Part shown: positions 32,501 to 45,500 of the stretch, piece after piece
Numbering within the stretch: position 1 is the first letter of the stretch
Layout: each line of letters opens with the position of its first letter
From: Powellomyces hirtus
Taxonomy: Eukaryota > Chytridiomycota > Chytridiomycetes > Spizellomycetales > Powellomycetaceae
DNA: 64,000 nucleotides
Assembly: GCA_025526995.1 (NCBI GenBank)
Contig: JAHLKG010000023.1
Coordinates: forward strand, 434,001-498,000
Reading direction: 5' to 3'
The notes under the pieces: model-generated
Databases searched by the model: none
The model's input: the letters and a program-made list of their open reading frames with translations, nothing else
Told to the model about the DNA's origin: nothing
Translations under genes and position numbers: made by a program

Positions 32501-35500
32501 GCTGTCCGAAGCTCGGGGGTGGCGTTCAGCCCGCTTATTGTGTGTAAGAAACCGATTGCACGGATGCTTGCCCGATATGCGCTGCTGGAACGGGAGGACG
32601 ATGGCGATCGTGAAGAGCCGAGTGGACCTGAAATGCAGATGCCATCTCCGGAGGCCAGGTTGACCAGAATGCTCGACACTTTTGAAACAACTCTCATACC
32701 GCAATCGGCATCGAAGAATTTTCTAAGAAATAACCGGTTTGTCTGGCTCACGGATCTCAGTGCGGATGATAATGTGCACCCGGCAAATACGACATCGTTG
32801 AGGGGAGCGGAACGCATGCCGCTTGATGAGTTGGCCTTCAACCTACTTTACTACAAACGACTGGAAGAGGGCTTTGTTCCCATTAGCGAAGCCCCGCGGT
32901 GTTTGACCCTCTATCGTGAAGCCAAGATATCCCGCCGCGGCCGTGGCAGCGACAAGGACGACGAGAGCTCAACCGTTACGACATGCGCGATCCAATTTGT
33001 TCTCATCAACGACGAACGCACCAGAACTGTCATCACAGAGCTGTTTGTTGAACCGATCGTGGACGGGCCTGCGGGCGCTGAAGTCGTCATCAATGATCCG
33101 CAGACGGAAGTCATGCCCATCACGACGCTTTTCAAGCAGCACTATCTTGTCGTCAAGGAACGCATGCTGGAGCAGGACAGGCGGCTGGTGGGGAAGCTGT
33201 ACACATTTGATAAGATACATGCGATTGGACAACACCGCAGAGGCAGGAGTAACAGCGATGGCGATACAAAGACGTCACTCCCAGACGCGTTCAGCAGCTC
33301 GCGCAAACCACCTTTGCTGAAAAAGATGGGCCCTAACCGATCCTCTACCGTCATTGGAACGCAGTTCAAGTTGGGCCATGTCCTCCAAGACGGGCGGTTC
33401 ATCACTTGCGCATTCCGCTTCCCGGTCATTATTGAGCCGAGCCCGCAGCAAACCGCGACGGACGATCATCCCCACCACCTTCACCCGGCCAGTGCGGACG
33501 CCTTCTTCCCGCCCATGCCCGAAGTAACGATCGCGCGTTCTGTTCCTACCTCCCCACCACGCACGCCGACGATGACGCACCTCTCGAAAGCGGCTTCACG
33601 AGGCACCTCGTCTGATCGACCTACCACACCTCCGCGGCCAGCGCTCGCAGGTAGCAACAGTTACAACATTGCTTCCGGCGCGGATGCAACACCCACACAC
33701 AATCGTACTTCACTGCTGCACCAGAGTAGCAGAACTGGCACCTCTGCTGGTAGTTCCGCAACCACTGGCGACAGATCTTTACACCTGAACATCCCTCGCC
33801 AAAGGGCAGACCAAATCCCACTTGCTCTTCAGAGCCCTTCGCTCTGGCAAGGTCTTGAAGCCATTTACCGCGCCAAAACGGCCAGAGATCGCGTCAATCT
33901 TGCCTTGTGTAGATATGTCGAACGCATGCTGGCGAGCATCACGGACAGCCAGATACCTCTGATGGATGGGAATCCGCATAATGCAGGAAGCACATTAAGC
34001 GTCAATGCTGCGGTCTTTGATTCGGGGCTTCGTGATGCCTGCGGGGTGGAATTTTTGGAAAGAGTCAAGGAGGCCGTAGAAAAGACTTTTGTCGATTTTG
34101 ATGGGGGGAGCCAGCTAGAAAGGGCTGGCGTTCTGTGCACGAGTCTGACGGACAGCAAATGCTATGTTAAAGTCAAAGACGCAGAATCCTTCTTGTTGGT
34201 GTTTGCGCCTATGTACCCGTCTCGCGCAGAGTCTGCAGTGACCACCCGGAGAGACTCGACGACGGCCGCTGGCTCAGCCACATCGCCTCCCCCAGTTCCC
34301 GCTGACCAGGAGATGGAAGATGTGGATCGTCCGGCTTATGGGTATATGGCGTTGACCCTCGTCGAATGCGTCAGACCGCGCTTGCCACCCGCCGGCATTC
34401 CTATTACGGACGCCCCTCCGTTCCAGCCGATTGTTTCGGAACCGCCACGGGTGGACTCGATTCGCGTGCATCGACTCTCGTCGGCATCCAATGTCTCGCC
34501 TACCTTCTCGGACCCAGCTGAAATACCAGCAACACCTTCTGGGAAGATTGCTTTCACTGATTGTCAGACCCTCGTCGAGGGTCCAGCTTACGCGCTGAGC
34601 TTTCCAGATCACGAGCGACGGAAATCAGAATCGCACTCAAACCCTCCGCCACCGCCATTGTCAGAGTACGCGCAGGACTTCCGGGCCCAAATCAAAGATG
34701 GTGTTGCGGCGGCGTTCACCAAGAGCGTTTATGCGGCGTTGCTGCAGGGATATGATGTGGATCCCGCGGACTTGGATAAAGCGATTGGCGCGTGCGTGGA
34801 GACGAGTATTGATGTTGATTTGACGAATTATCTAAATGTGAGGCTGTTGACGGGGTGTAATAACGATGGGGAGAGGTATGAAGGAGATGGATGTTTAGAT
34901 GTGTGGTGGAATTCATCTACTGATGGAAAGCGTACGTTTTTAGTGACCAAGACACAACCCAGGCCAAATTCCGCGAACTCCTCGCCGAGTTTCTTGATCC
35001 CGTTCCCTGTTTCAGTTGCCGGAATGAAAATGTGTTCTTTTACCGACCAAAACCCGACAACCCTATCGAGCTAGGCCACGGCGCTCCGCTTACTGCCCCT
35101 CTGGTTTCCCAACGCAGCTCGAACCTCAATCTACCCTCACAAGCGACGCCCATTGTACGACGAGCTCCAACCCCGCTCCAGTCCATGATGCACCTTGATA
35201 TCCCCAGCCACTTCCAAGCTACCGCATCCAACGAGTTTGACGCTTTGTCAAAGGTCCTGGAGTGTGCGGGGACGCCCTTGTTTGTCAGAACGGAGTGCTC
35301 GTTCATGAAACGAAACATGTCGGATGCGGACCATTTGCAGATCCCTGCTGCTAAATTGCCGACGTCGTATAAGTTGCCCCAGAAACGAAAGGACGGAAAT
35401 GGGGATAATGACAGTTTGGATTTTACACCGAGTTCGGTGGGCACTGATGTCAGTCCGGTACAAAGCGCCGATGGAACCCGCGCCGTCCTTCATCTCCTCT

Positions 35501-38500
35501 GTTTGACGGTGCCGGCGCTTAACACAAACACCACTATCTTAACTCCGCGACCATCCTCCACGTCCCCGCGGTCATCCGACCCGCGCGACAAAGCTCTGCC
35601 CGAAGGATCAAGTGTGACTAGTCCGCCGACTAGTGAAAGGGCTAACAGTGGCGATCTGGACGAACCCAAAACACCGACCGTGGAAGCGCGCTCGCACCTT
35701 GACAAGGAAAAGCAGAAGGCACTCCAAGAAACGACACGTAAAATTGAGAGCCTCCTCGAAGACGAAGTCATGTATTTGCTACTCCCCGTGCGACCAATCC
35801 AGGAATCGACCCTGTTGTTGATCGAAGGGATACTCCGCCGACGGCACCTCGAGAATGCCGGGCGCGGAGTCGAGTCGCTCAACCTTGTTCCAACCATTAC
35901 TGACTCGGAACCGAGCCTCGCAGTAAACGTGCCTCTGTCGTTTGTCCGCGCTGCGAGTGAGATAGACTTGTTTAGAAAGGAGTTTGAGGGGCTGGAAACG
36001 GGGTTTGGCAAAGTCATCAGAATGGGCGATATGTTTTATATCCCGGATGAGGGTCTTGCAGCCAGAGAAGAGCTGGTTTCGCCTTCAGTGGACGCGAGAA
36101 GAATGGCTGCGGAACAGATGCAAGGGTTGGGAATTTCATTGGATGGAGATGGCTCGTGCGATGTCCTCAATGTGAGCGACAAAGAGGCGTCTGCGCCATC
36201 TCCATCGTCTCCTGGTTCATCACGCCCAGTCGAATGCGCCCGGTTTTGGCTCGTGGCTGTCATTGTCGATATGTCGGTCCAAATCTACTTTTATTCCAAA
36301 GAAGTCGGCGGCTACAAGCGGCTGGCCATTGTCGGGAAACTCCGAGAGGGAATCACCAATTGCTGCGAGCGAGTCAACCGATCTTATCTGTTAAGGCAAC
36401 TTGCCGAAACGCACGTCGCCAGTAGGTACCTGATTCCCCCAACGATTCCCATCAACGACAACGACTCTTTGTCCTCCACACTGTCACGATCACGCGACAC
36501 GGACGAAGACGACATCACCAGCAATCCCTCCCCGCCCCCGGAAATGGAAGGCTGGGAATCCGGGCACTTCCAGCCTGGTCGTTTTGCTTGTCCCCACGTG
36601 TTCCGCCGCACCTTCCCGCTCCATTGGCGTCTGAAGTCCCTCCAAGCGCTGAGCGCCGTTGCTCTGTCCCTGCAGGCCTTTGCGATTGTGAATCGGAGAA
36701 ACATGTTTGTGTTTGCTGCTCCCCGGTCCGTTTTTTACATCATTCTTCGTGTTGAAGAGATTGACGCTACGGAAAAGGGGACAGGGAAAGAATCGGCAGG
36801 AGCAGATCGTGGGGAACCGCTCTCTGCGGATGTCGGCGCCGAATCATATAGTTCCTCGCTGCGCACAGGCGTTGATTCTCCGCGTGGCCCAGCTTCGCCC
36901 GTCATGCGCCGGTCGACCGTCTCGAGCGTGGCCGCCCACTCCCACTCGGCCATTTCCAACCGCAACAACCTCGTCCTCAGTACGGCTGCAACTACTCGCT
37001 CTCCGGATTACGAGCTCATCCTCGACGTGTTTGGCATCGATCCGCCAGGCAAAGAACTCACCAAGGAGTTTCTGGGTATGGTCGAACTCAAAATAAACGG
37101 CCTGACCCAACATGTCCTGGCATCGTATCTGGCGCGAAATTTGACCATGAAATTGACCCAAGCCGATCTGGACTTTATCCTCCCCGCTGGCCGCGGCGTC
37201 GAATCGGCCGGTGTTCGGTGGTTCAAACTGCCCCAATATGTCCACAGCCCGTACGTTTTCCTACTACTATACAGACAAATGCTAATACCGTGGCTGCACA
37301 TCCTGGGCGGCGCTGATGTGATTGGCGGGCTGACATCGCATTATGGAATGAAGTACGGGTGGGCTGATCGCATCAGTGACTCGGAGAGCTCCCTTTCTCG
37401 CGCCTACGAAGTCCAGTTTTCGGATTTCGTATTCATGTACAACTGCTTACCCACCCGACACCCTACCCCAGTCGAAACGGCAGTCGGGCAAGGCATTGCG
37501 TGCGTCTGCGTCGCGTTGCTGGATGAGGGCAGCAGAGTCATGATTGAAGCGCCTGGTGTTTTTGCCGAGGGTGAGAAAGGAAATATCATTAGCGACGAAG
37601 AGCTCTTGAACTCATTTCAAGAGAACAAGTCGCCGAGACTCACGAGCCCGGATGCTTGGCATGGTTACAAAATTGCGGTTGAGATTTGGTGCCATGGCAG
37701 CATCAACACCGATGGGCTATTCACCCTTGTTGAAAGGGCGTTCCAAAATACGGTCTTGGATTATGCTGTTGAAGCCACTGTCGGAACCCTCATTGTTCGC
37801 AACGCGGCTGACCGGTCGTTGCACAAGTTTGGAGGTGTTGATGCGGTTACGTATGGTGCTTCCTGCCCCGCGACCCCAGATGAGGCCATCGAACACCCTT
37901 CGCAGCTGCCTGACATGGAGACCGCGCCATCACCATTTGAATCAGCACAAAATAGCGGTGAGAACCTGGATACGTTCTCGGCTTTCTATACGACGATCCA
38001 CACGGCCCTGGAGACTGCATTGGACGCGGACGATCCGATGGTCAAACGGATGGTATCGCCCATCAGCTTGCCACCGTTGGTCATTGAAGAGTTTGTCGGG
38101 GAGTTACAGGAGCTTTTTGCAGGGACACAGGGTGTCAGTGACATTGCGTGCCTCAAGAAAACAAGTCCGTCAACAACGGGTGCATCTGGAGAACAGAAGA
38201 ATGTCATTGAGCACCTCGAGTTCGAGCCCTACAAACCGATGAAACGCGACACGGGCGGGGCCTACGCGCGCAGTCTGAGTTCTTCGGTCTCCTCGCTCAT
38301 GGAAGTTAACCCGGACGAAAAGAACGGCGAGTTATTCGTCACCCTTGCGGGCATCAAAAATCTGAACCCGCGCTATGGGCTCCTGCGGCTGCACAGCTTG
38401 AGCAGCGCCGAGCGGAAGAGCTCGTTTGAAATTGAGGGAACCGGGCCTGGGACGAGTACTCTTGCCAGCAGTGTGGCCCTGGCTGCAGCTGCAGCGCTTA

Positions 38501-41500
38501 GCATACAACCCGTGGTGCGAACGCCCATCACCAACGAGGACTCGGACTCGGAGGCGAGCACCTCTGGGTGGCTGACGGGCCAGCCGTGGCGACGCTTGTC
38601 GCGTGCCGGCCGGTCCCTGGTCTCTGTCGCCGGGCTCGCGCAGACCAAGGCCCCGGAAGACCCGGAAGCTATTTTTACAAATAATCTGCATCCATCGGCG
38701 CTTGAACTCGGTCCGCGAAGCAAGTTCCTGTTCACGACGATTGAAAACAGCAAAGTAGTCGTGTATGCGTACAACTGGGAACCGACGCAGTGTGATAACT
38801 TGTTTCGGCAGATCCTGCGCATCCTCAGTTGGAGCCATCTGCGACTCCAGTTCTTGGAAAAGGAGTTTGCCCTCCTGCAGCAGCAAAAGGGCGCATCCCT
38901 CAGACATCTTTCCCTCCGCGTACCGAGAGAGGTCCCAGAGGCGGACCTTGATGTTGTACCTCAGAGCTATGGAGGAGACACAAAGGCCATGGTTATGGCC
39001 ACTCAGTTTCAGCAACAGATTGCCGCTACGGCAGTCCCTCCGTTGTGGCACCAATCTGCCACGCGGGACGCGGCAACCAACCCAGTACCAGAAGTGGCAG
39101 TGGCATCCAAGTCCGGGAATGATATTGACATTTTGCAGCGCCACGCGGTCGAGTTTCTCGATTGGCTGGTACGCCACATCAAAATCACCGGCGCGGCCCA
39201 GGATGCGAAACAGTTCACTGCTCGCTCAATATCGACACCGCTCATGTCGCCATTTATGAGCGCAGCCGACGCCTCGAAGCGAACGCCCCCTGCCCCACCG
39301 TCTGTCAACGCCTCCGATATGGCCAAAATATTACGGTCTGTGCGGTTGCTACATTTTGTTAAGTACCCGATCATGTTCACGGACCTCCGCCACCAATTGC
39401 TCGCAAACGATGGGCCCGCCGCCAACGCTATGGATTTCCGGCCGGAAGACGTCGTGCTGAAGGAATCGGCTGGAGTGACCAGCTCACCAGCCGGCACACC
39501 CATGAGTGTCACCACACCCGGTGGCATGTCGCCGTGGTCGCTGGCCACCACCACCACCAGCAATGTGCCTCAGGTGGACGATGAGACGACCATTCTCTGG
39601 TACAACCAAATGCTGGAAGCCTGCGTCAAGGACTACGTCGCGTACCTGCAGCACCTCGGCATGGACTATGTTTACAAGGAGGGTGAGCTAGCCGAGTCGG
39701 CGCGATTCAACCCGTCCCAGTCCTTAAACCCCTCGTATTGGGTTTCGGCTCGCCTCAGCATAAAGACAGAAGTCACGTACCTCGTCCAGTGGTTTGCCAA
39801 AGGCGTGGTTATTGCTCAGATTGGGATTGATGGTATCTTTGCATGCGTCAATTTGTATACACTGGATTTGCCAGATTTCGTGCCGCCCCGTCTGGGCCCC
39901 GCACAGCAGCTGGAAGTGAAGGTCCCGGAGGGAGGGGCGCAGGACGATGGGTTTGTGGAGGCATGTAAGCGGTTGAAAAATTACGTGCATCTCAATTCAT
40001 GTAAGTGTTTTGGATGCCGGAAGCATTGGACGGCTCAGCGCAGTGACCGTTGCAGAATGCTAACCTTTTGGCTATAAACACCTTGATCAGACGTCTATGA
40101 CTTCCACCTTCGATACATCCAGAATGTTCTCGAGCGGCGCGTTCGGACGCCCACCCCCGTCGACGTGCTGCTCGTGCTAAAAGCGTTTGCCCTTTTCAAC
40201 CCACGCAAAGCGAATTTCGCCCGGTCCCGCATCCACCGCGGGTCCTGCGCCATTGAAGACGGCCAGGTCTCCAGCTCCTTGTTTCAATACATTCTGAAAA
40301 ATCCGCTGCGTTACGGATTCTTCCCTATCATCTTCCAGGGCCAGCCCATTGCTTGCTCACTAACCTCGACAACACCCGATTTTCGACGGCCGGGGAGTGG
40401 AAGCAGTTTGATTAATAGTGAAGACCAGCCGGAGAATGTGTACACCATTGTGGTGTACTCGACGACGGAGGAACAGTCGCCCCGAGCCAGTACCAGTATG
40501 GGTATGGATTCGGCTACTTCCGCAGGGCCGCCCTCAGCTCGTGCAGCAACCGGGGACGATCATCAACAGCAGCAGCAACAGCAACAACAGACACGCGCTC
40601 ATCAACGAAAGAGCAGCGCCGGGTCCTCGTCTGCTACCAAGCTCTGTCTTCGCTACTTTTTACTGGTTGTCAGCGCCAAGACCCCGTCCCCGCACGAAGA
40701 GGTTGACAACAATCGCTCGTCGACCATGGGCACCGCCATGCTGTATGACCCCTTGCATGAATACCTCGCGGGCGGGTATTACCTGAAGGATATTGTGCGC
40801 CATGCAGAGCGGAAGGTGGAGCGGTTGATTGAGCAGGCTATTCGGTACTATGGCCGCGACAATCTTTGGCGCCAGCTCCTCCGCGCACAGGACCCTGCCT
40901 CTATCGCTGCTGCCGAGCCATCCGCCCCTTTAGAAGGCCCGCAAACCGACGACGGCATCTATGAGTGGGCTAAGCTGTTTTTGGAAAAGATCGAGCCAAA
41001 TTCCCGCCCGCTGTCTACTCTCGACCCATCCCTCGGTCCGCTTTTTGCGAACCCGGCCATTCCGTGGCTCAAACTCCTCGACCATCTCCGCAGTTTCTAC
41101 TCATACTCTGCCCGCGAGCTCGTCGAGAGCGAGGACGGGCTTCGGCGCCACCTGGTGCTTTTCAACCCGCGCAACGAGGATTATCTGATCCACTTTGTGG
41201 CGGTTGTCCGCCGCGAGCTTCGCCATCAGCATCATCGCAATAGCAGTCACAGTCATCGCAAGAGCAACGGTAGTTACTCTCAACAGCAACAGCGTCGAAC
41301 CTTACATCTCCCGGCACTGCCATCCCCGCTCACCTCCCCCGCATCGTCCCTGCACCCGGCTCCGCCCGCAACTACCTCCGCCGCACCCACACCCACGGCA
41401 TCATCGACCCCGAAGATCCCCACCCAGCTCCGTCCCGGTAGCGTTTCCTCAGTCACCGATGTCCGCAATTCTTCCATGACCACCACCAGCAACGCCGCAT

Positions 41501-41787
41501 CCACTTCCTCACCCGCCCGCTCATCTCCATCCTCCTCCCCGCTCGCGGGACCCTCCCGACCCTCACTGGACTCGACGGCAGGAACAGGCATGGCTACCAC
41601 CCCCAACACCATAGCGAGTCATCCCACGACGCCGGCTTTGGAGCCCCCCGTTGATATGGACGTCTATGCCGTCTCCCGCGAGGGAGTCGTGGATGAAGTC
41701 GAGTACCATCATATCTCGGATGTCGTTAATACCATCTCGGCGTGGTTGTGGACGCAGACGAGGGATTCCCTCGTGCTTGCGCGATGA
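29577..41787 (+). CDS. SZT2: SZT2 homologue (KICSTOR scaffold subunit), about 3860 residues
   Basis: In animals SZT2 is the large KICSTOR subunit that tethers GATOR1 at the lysosome and lets amino-acid starvation silence TORC1. Exons: a short first exon at 29577 (end uncertain), 29673..29804, 29900..30219, 30288..30360, 30447..31817, 31889..34837, 34963..40000 and 40091..41787. The total is about 11.59 kb in frame. Family-like blocks run from N- to C-terminus: FLKHPSLFTRADYDTWILDH; RYRVAFVVDKSPSMSIVDDS (a VWA-like first strand); CLDGLCRPFSIPTSLPGG; AIVLLTDGVVG; LVAEILCGYRDYPVNVDL followed by RLQEGFVLRSV; AMYLHDYLASEWRSFSVGKG; AEFLDPVPCFSCRNENVFFY; and YVYDFHLRYIQNVLERRV near the C-terminal part. 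Low-complexity Ser/Pro inserts and a Gln run at 40565-40590 interrupt the folds. Uncertain points are the first exon, intron 29805-29899, and the donor of the 34838-34962 intron (GTGTGG at 34908 is an alternative). Human SZT2 is about 3430 residues. Confidence 0.85.
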
Positions 41788-42538
41788 GACACGCGGACAC
41801 ACAGTTTAACGCTAACCCCCAACCAATAACCGAAATTCCCCACCCGCCCCCGTTCACTGCCCTCCCCCCGTGTCTGCACATCGCCCCCTGCGTATTCTCC
41901 CGACCCATATGCACATTTTCTCTCACGCACCCTGGGGTCCTTCCGACACGGGCCTTATTTGCACATATGGCTCTGTAAATTCTGAACCCCCCCCCCCCCC
42001 AGTGGTACGGATCGTTTTTCAAATATTAATTGATACCTTCTTTCGACGTATTTTGCACATGCTGTCCTATATTTAACGTTTTTGCTTAAGAGGAAAGGTG
42101 AGATGCACGGTGCGAAGAAATGAGCTTTTTCTCAAAATAAAATAAATTCAAAAATCAATGGCCCACCTGCTGGATCCACAGCTTTGGGCAACTATGAACA
42201 ATACCCAGAAGTCCAGAGACTGCACAGGCAGTATCAACCCCCAAACAATGGGGACCATTTTTCATTCGCGTCAGTGTTGATTAAGGATACAGGGGAAGGA
42301 GGGAGGGGATGACAGGTAACAGTAAGTAAATATATCTAGACTGGAGGGTTAAGTATATACAAAGGAAAAGGGGCGGGGTGAAGAGAACAGTCAGGGGTGG
42401 TGGGTTGGCCTATCAGAGCGTCTCTAACTCAGCGCTGTACTACTGGAGCCTGAGGCGCTACAAAAGGGTTTTGGTGGGTGGCGCATTTGTGGGAACGTCC
42501 GCGGCGGGAATGTCGGTGGGGTTAGTGTCGGTTGGGGT
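41788..42538. other. convergent 3' flanks of SZT2 and RING gene
   Basis: About 750 bases between two stop codons. It contains a C14 tract (41987-42000) and A/T-rich runs near 42120-42150. No gene was seen. Confidence 0.45.
41987..42000. repeat. C14 homopolymer tract
   Basis: Fourteen consecutive C about 200 bases after the SZT2 stop codon. Confidence 0.9.
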
Positions 42539-45500
42539 TCAAGATTCAGGGACTGCAGGGCGGGCGGGGTTGTTGTTGTTGACGAGTGGGTCGGATTGCG
42601 GATCACGAGTACGCGCGTCATTCGCCTCAATCTCATCGTCGCTGCGGATATCAGACCACGAGCCCTCGTCAACATCCTCCGCATCTTCTTCAGGCGCATC
42701 TGCTGCTACGGATATGTCCGCCACCGAATATCGGGAGGTGAGGGACGCTGGCGCCGAATACAGTCTGCTGCGAGTCGCCAAGGTACGTCCAAAAGTGCCA
42801 AATGTTCCTTGTCCATGTGCCGATATCCGGCGGTGCTGTTGCTGGAGTTGATGAGCCAATTGTGTCTCTTCCTCGCCCTCGATGAGGTCCCAGCTGGTGA
42901 TCCCCGAGCGTGTGCGTGAGCTGGTGGATGTGCGAAGGCGGTCCATGCTGCGGCGGTAGGTGCTGCGGCGGGAGGTCAAGCTCATGCTTCGCGAGAGGCG
43001 GCGGCTGTGGGTGCTGGTGCGTTTGCGGTACAGGCCGCCTATGGGGGGTTGCTGGACACCGACGGCGGTATCGCCCACTCGTTCTGGTTCCGTCGCCCGT
43101 TGTGGCGCTGCATCGCCTTCCAGTGATGTGATGGGCGGCAGCGCATCGTCGACAACCTCTCCCTCATCTTGCTCGCCTTCCAAAGGTGGCAAGATGAGTT
43201 TCTTGCCCACAGCCGCCGAGGAAATGCGGGGCGGGATGCCAATGCACGGAGAGGAAATGGTCGAATGGATGGGTCGGATGAATCCACCTTTCCCGTACGC
43301 TGAGATGCGGCGGAACATGATGCGTGGGTGGGCCGACCGGATTGGTATGAGGATACGGCGCGAGTTGCTAGGCGACCGATTCAGCGCGGTGATCGTGTCC
43401 ACGTTGCGGATGCTGGGCGGACAGCGAGAATGGAAATGGTCGCTGGAGCGGCGACGAACCACACTCATCGGTCGTTGTTTGGTGTGGGTGGTGGTCGGTG
43501 GTTCTGGTGCCATCGTCACTTGCTTCAGCGCGTTGGGCGGTTTGTTGTCTCCCAGTGTTCCATGACACTCTGCCTTAACGTGTTCTTTGAGATGCGACCG
43601 CATGCCTTCCCAATCACACCCAGGCTCTTTGCATTTAACCGTGAGGCGGTCAATGACTTCCTGCACGTCGTTCGCGGGGGAAACGTTCTCGGGAGCAAAG
43701 CGCGATCTGCAGAACGGGCAGCTCTTGCGATGCGCCAACCAGCGCCATATGCAAGACGAGCAGCAGACGTTTTCGCAGCACGAGAGGCGAACGGCCCGTT
43801 CGCAGACGTCAGCGCAGAGTGGGCACGTGGCTATCTCGCGCGGGTCAGGTGGAATGTAAGGTGTGTCGGCAACGGCCGGCGCTTGTACCGAGTTGAGGTA
43901 GGCGGATGACAGGTTGTCACCGCCCAGGTAAGTAAAGCGCTTGCGAGAGACCTCTTCTCGTCGTGCGGTGCCGAGGGAGGATATGCGAGGTGCAATGACG
44001 ACTCCCCCCGTTGAGGTTCCCATTTGAGCGGGATGGCTTCTCGGGACATAGTGCGAGACGCGGCCCGAGGCAGGCATGGTGCGGGAGCCAAAACCCGCTT
44101 CGACAAAGGCTTGCGAGACCGGTATGTTTTGCGCCGGATGGGGTAAGATGGCCGCGCTCTGAGGAACGACTGAGTAGACGCCCGGACCGAGTGGGTCGCT
44201 TTGATGCTGCTGCAATGATTGCATTGCGGGTCCGACAATCTCGGCAATTTGTTGGGCAGTTGGGGGAGCCAACATCTCGGCCATGGTGAGTGAAGCGGAT
44301 GGGGAAGACGACAAGGGAACGTCATCAGAGTGTGCGAGAGGGCGATCTTCATTGTCGATTGCGACTTGATACAACTGTGCGTCCGCAGAAACTGCTTCTT
44401 TCGACAGAGGATGCGCTGGTGAAAGAGGAGAATGATCTCTTGAACTTTCCCCCGCTGCCATATCATTTGGCGTGCCTGGCCTCTTTCTGAACAGTGACCG
44501 TACCGATCCCGACCTGAGGTTATGTGCGCTATGACTCGAATCCGGCAGACTCTCAATGACTCCTTCATGATCCATGACAGCCTCCACAGATGCTCTGGGA
44601 CTATAAGGGGCAAATGTGCTGTCCGTCGATCCATCCGATGACAACGACCTTTCCGGTTTTGAGGGGAACCTGGAGGGCCTAGCCTCATCAGATGAGCTAC
44701 CGCCAGCAGACTCACCTGCCGAGCCATCGTCCACAGTAGGACGCTTTTTGAACAGTGATGGTCGGTGAGCGATTTTCGGGTCCACGGCCGGAGTTGGCTG
44801 CATCCAGATTCCCGAAACAGGCATCTTGCTTGCCGTACGTACAGGAATTGGAATCGTAGCCTGCGGAGTGAGGACGTGTGTGATTGGCGGTTGCGACATC
44901 GCAGCCGGGGGATGTGTAGCTGGCAGAATCCCCGATTCAGCGGTCACCGTGGGTAATGGTGGAAGCGGTTTGGACAGCACCGCAATGGGCCGCGGCGAGA
45001 GGCTTCGTGGTGGTATCGTAGGCGACGCAGATCGGACAACTGCAATGTCCGCATCCATTTCCGCTGTCATCACCGGCTCATTCATCGAGTGAGTCGGGGC
45101 CGGTATGGAGACGGTCACGGTCGAGGCCTCGGGCATATCACTCTGCACTACAAACGTTTCTCCATTCTCGAGCGTGACGGCAACAGACTTCGAGACCTGA
45201 ACCGGTTCGGACGATTCGGCAGGTATGTTGACTGTAAAGACCTCTTGGGCGGACTGCACCATGGGCATGTCCATCACCGTGCTTTGGCCAAGCTCCACCC
45301 CTTCCTCCGTCAAGATGAACGACCGCGGCGATGTCACGCCATCAATGATGTGAGCCGTCTCATCCGCCCAGGTTTGCACAATCCTAACGTCTTCTCCGTT
45401 GGATGTGGATTCACTGAAAGACGAGTGGCCGGATGCAGTGGACGGCTCCACAGTGAGCACGCTTCCCGTTTCGACTAGGAGAGATTGATCATGGAGACTC

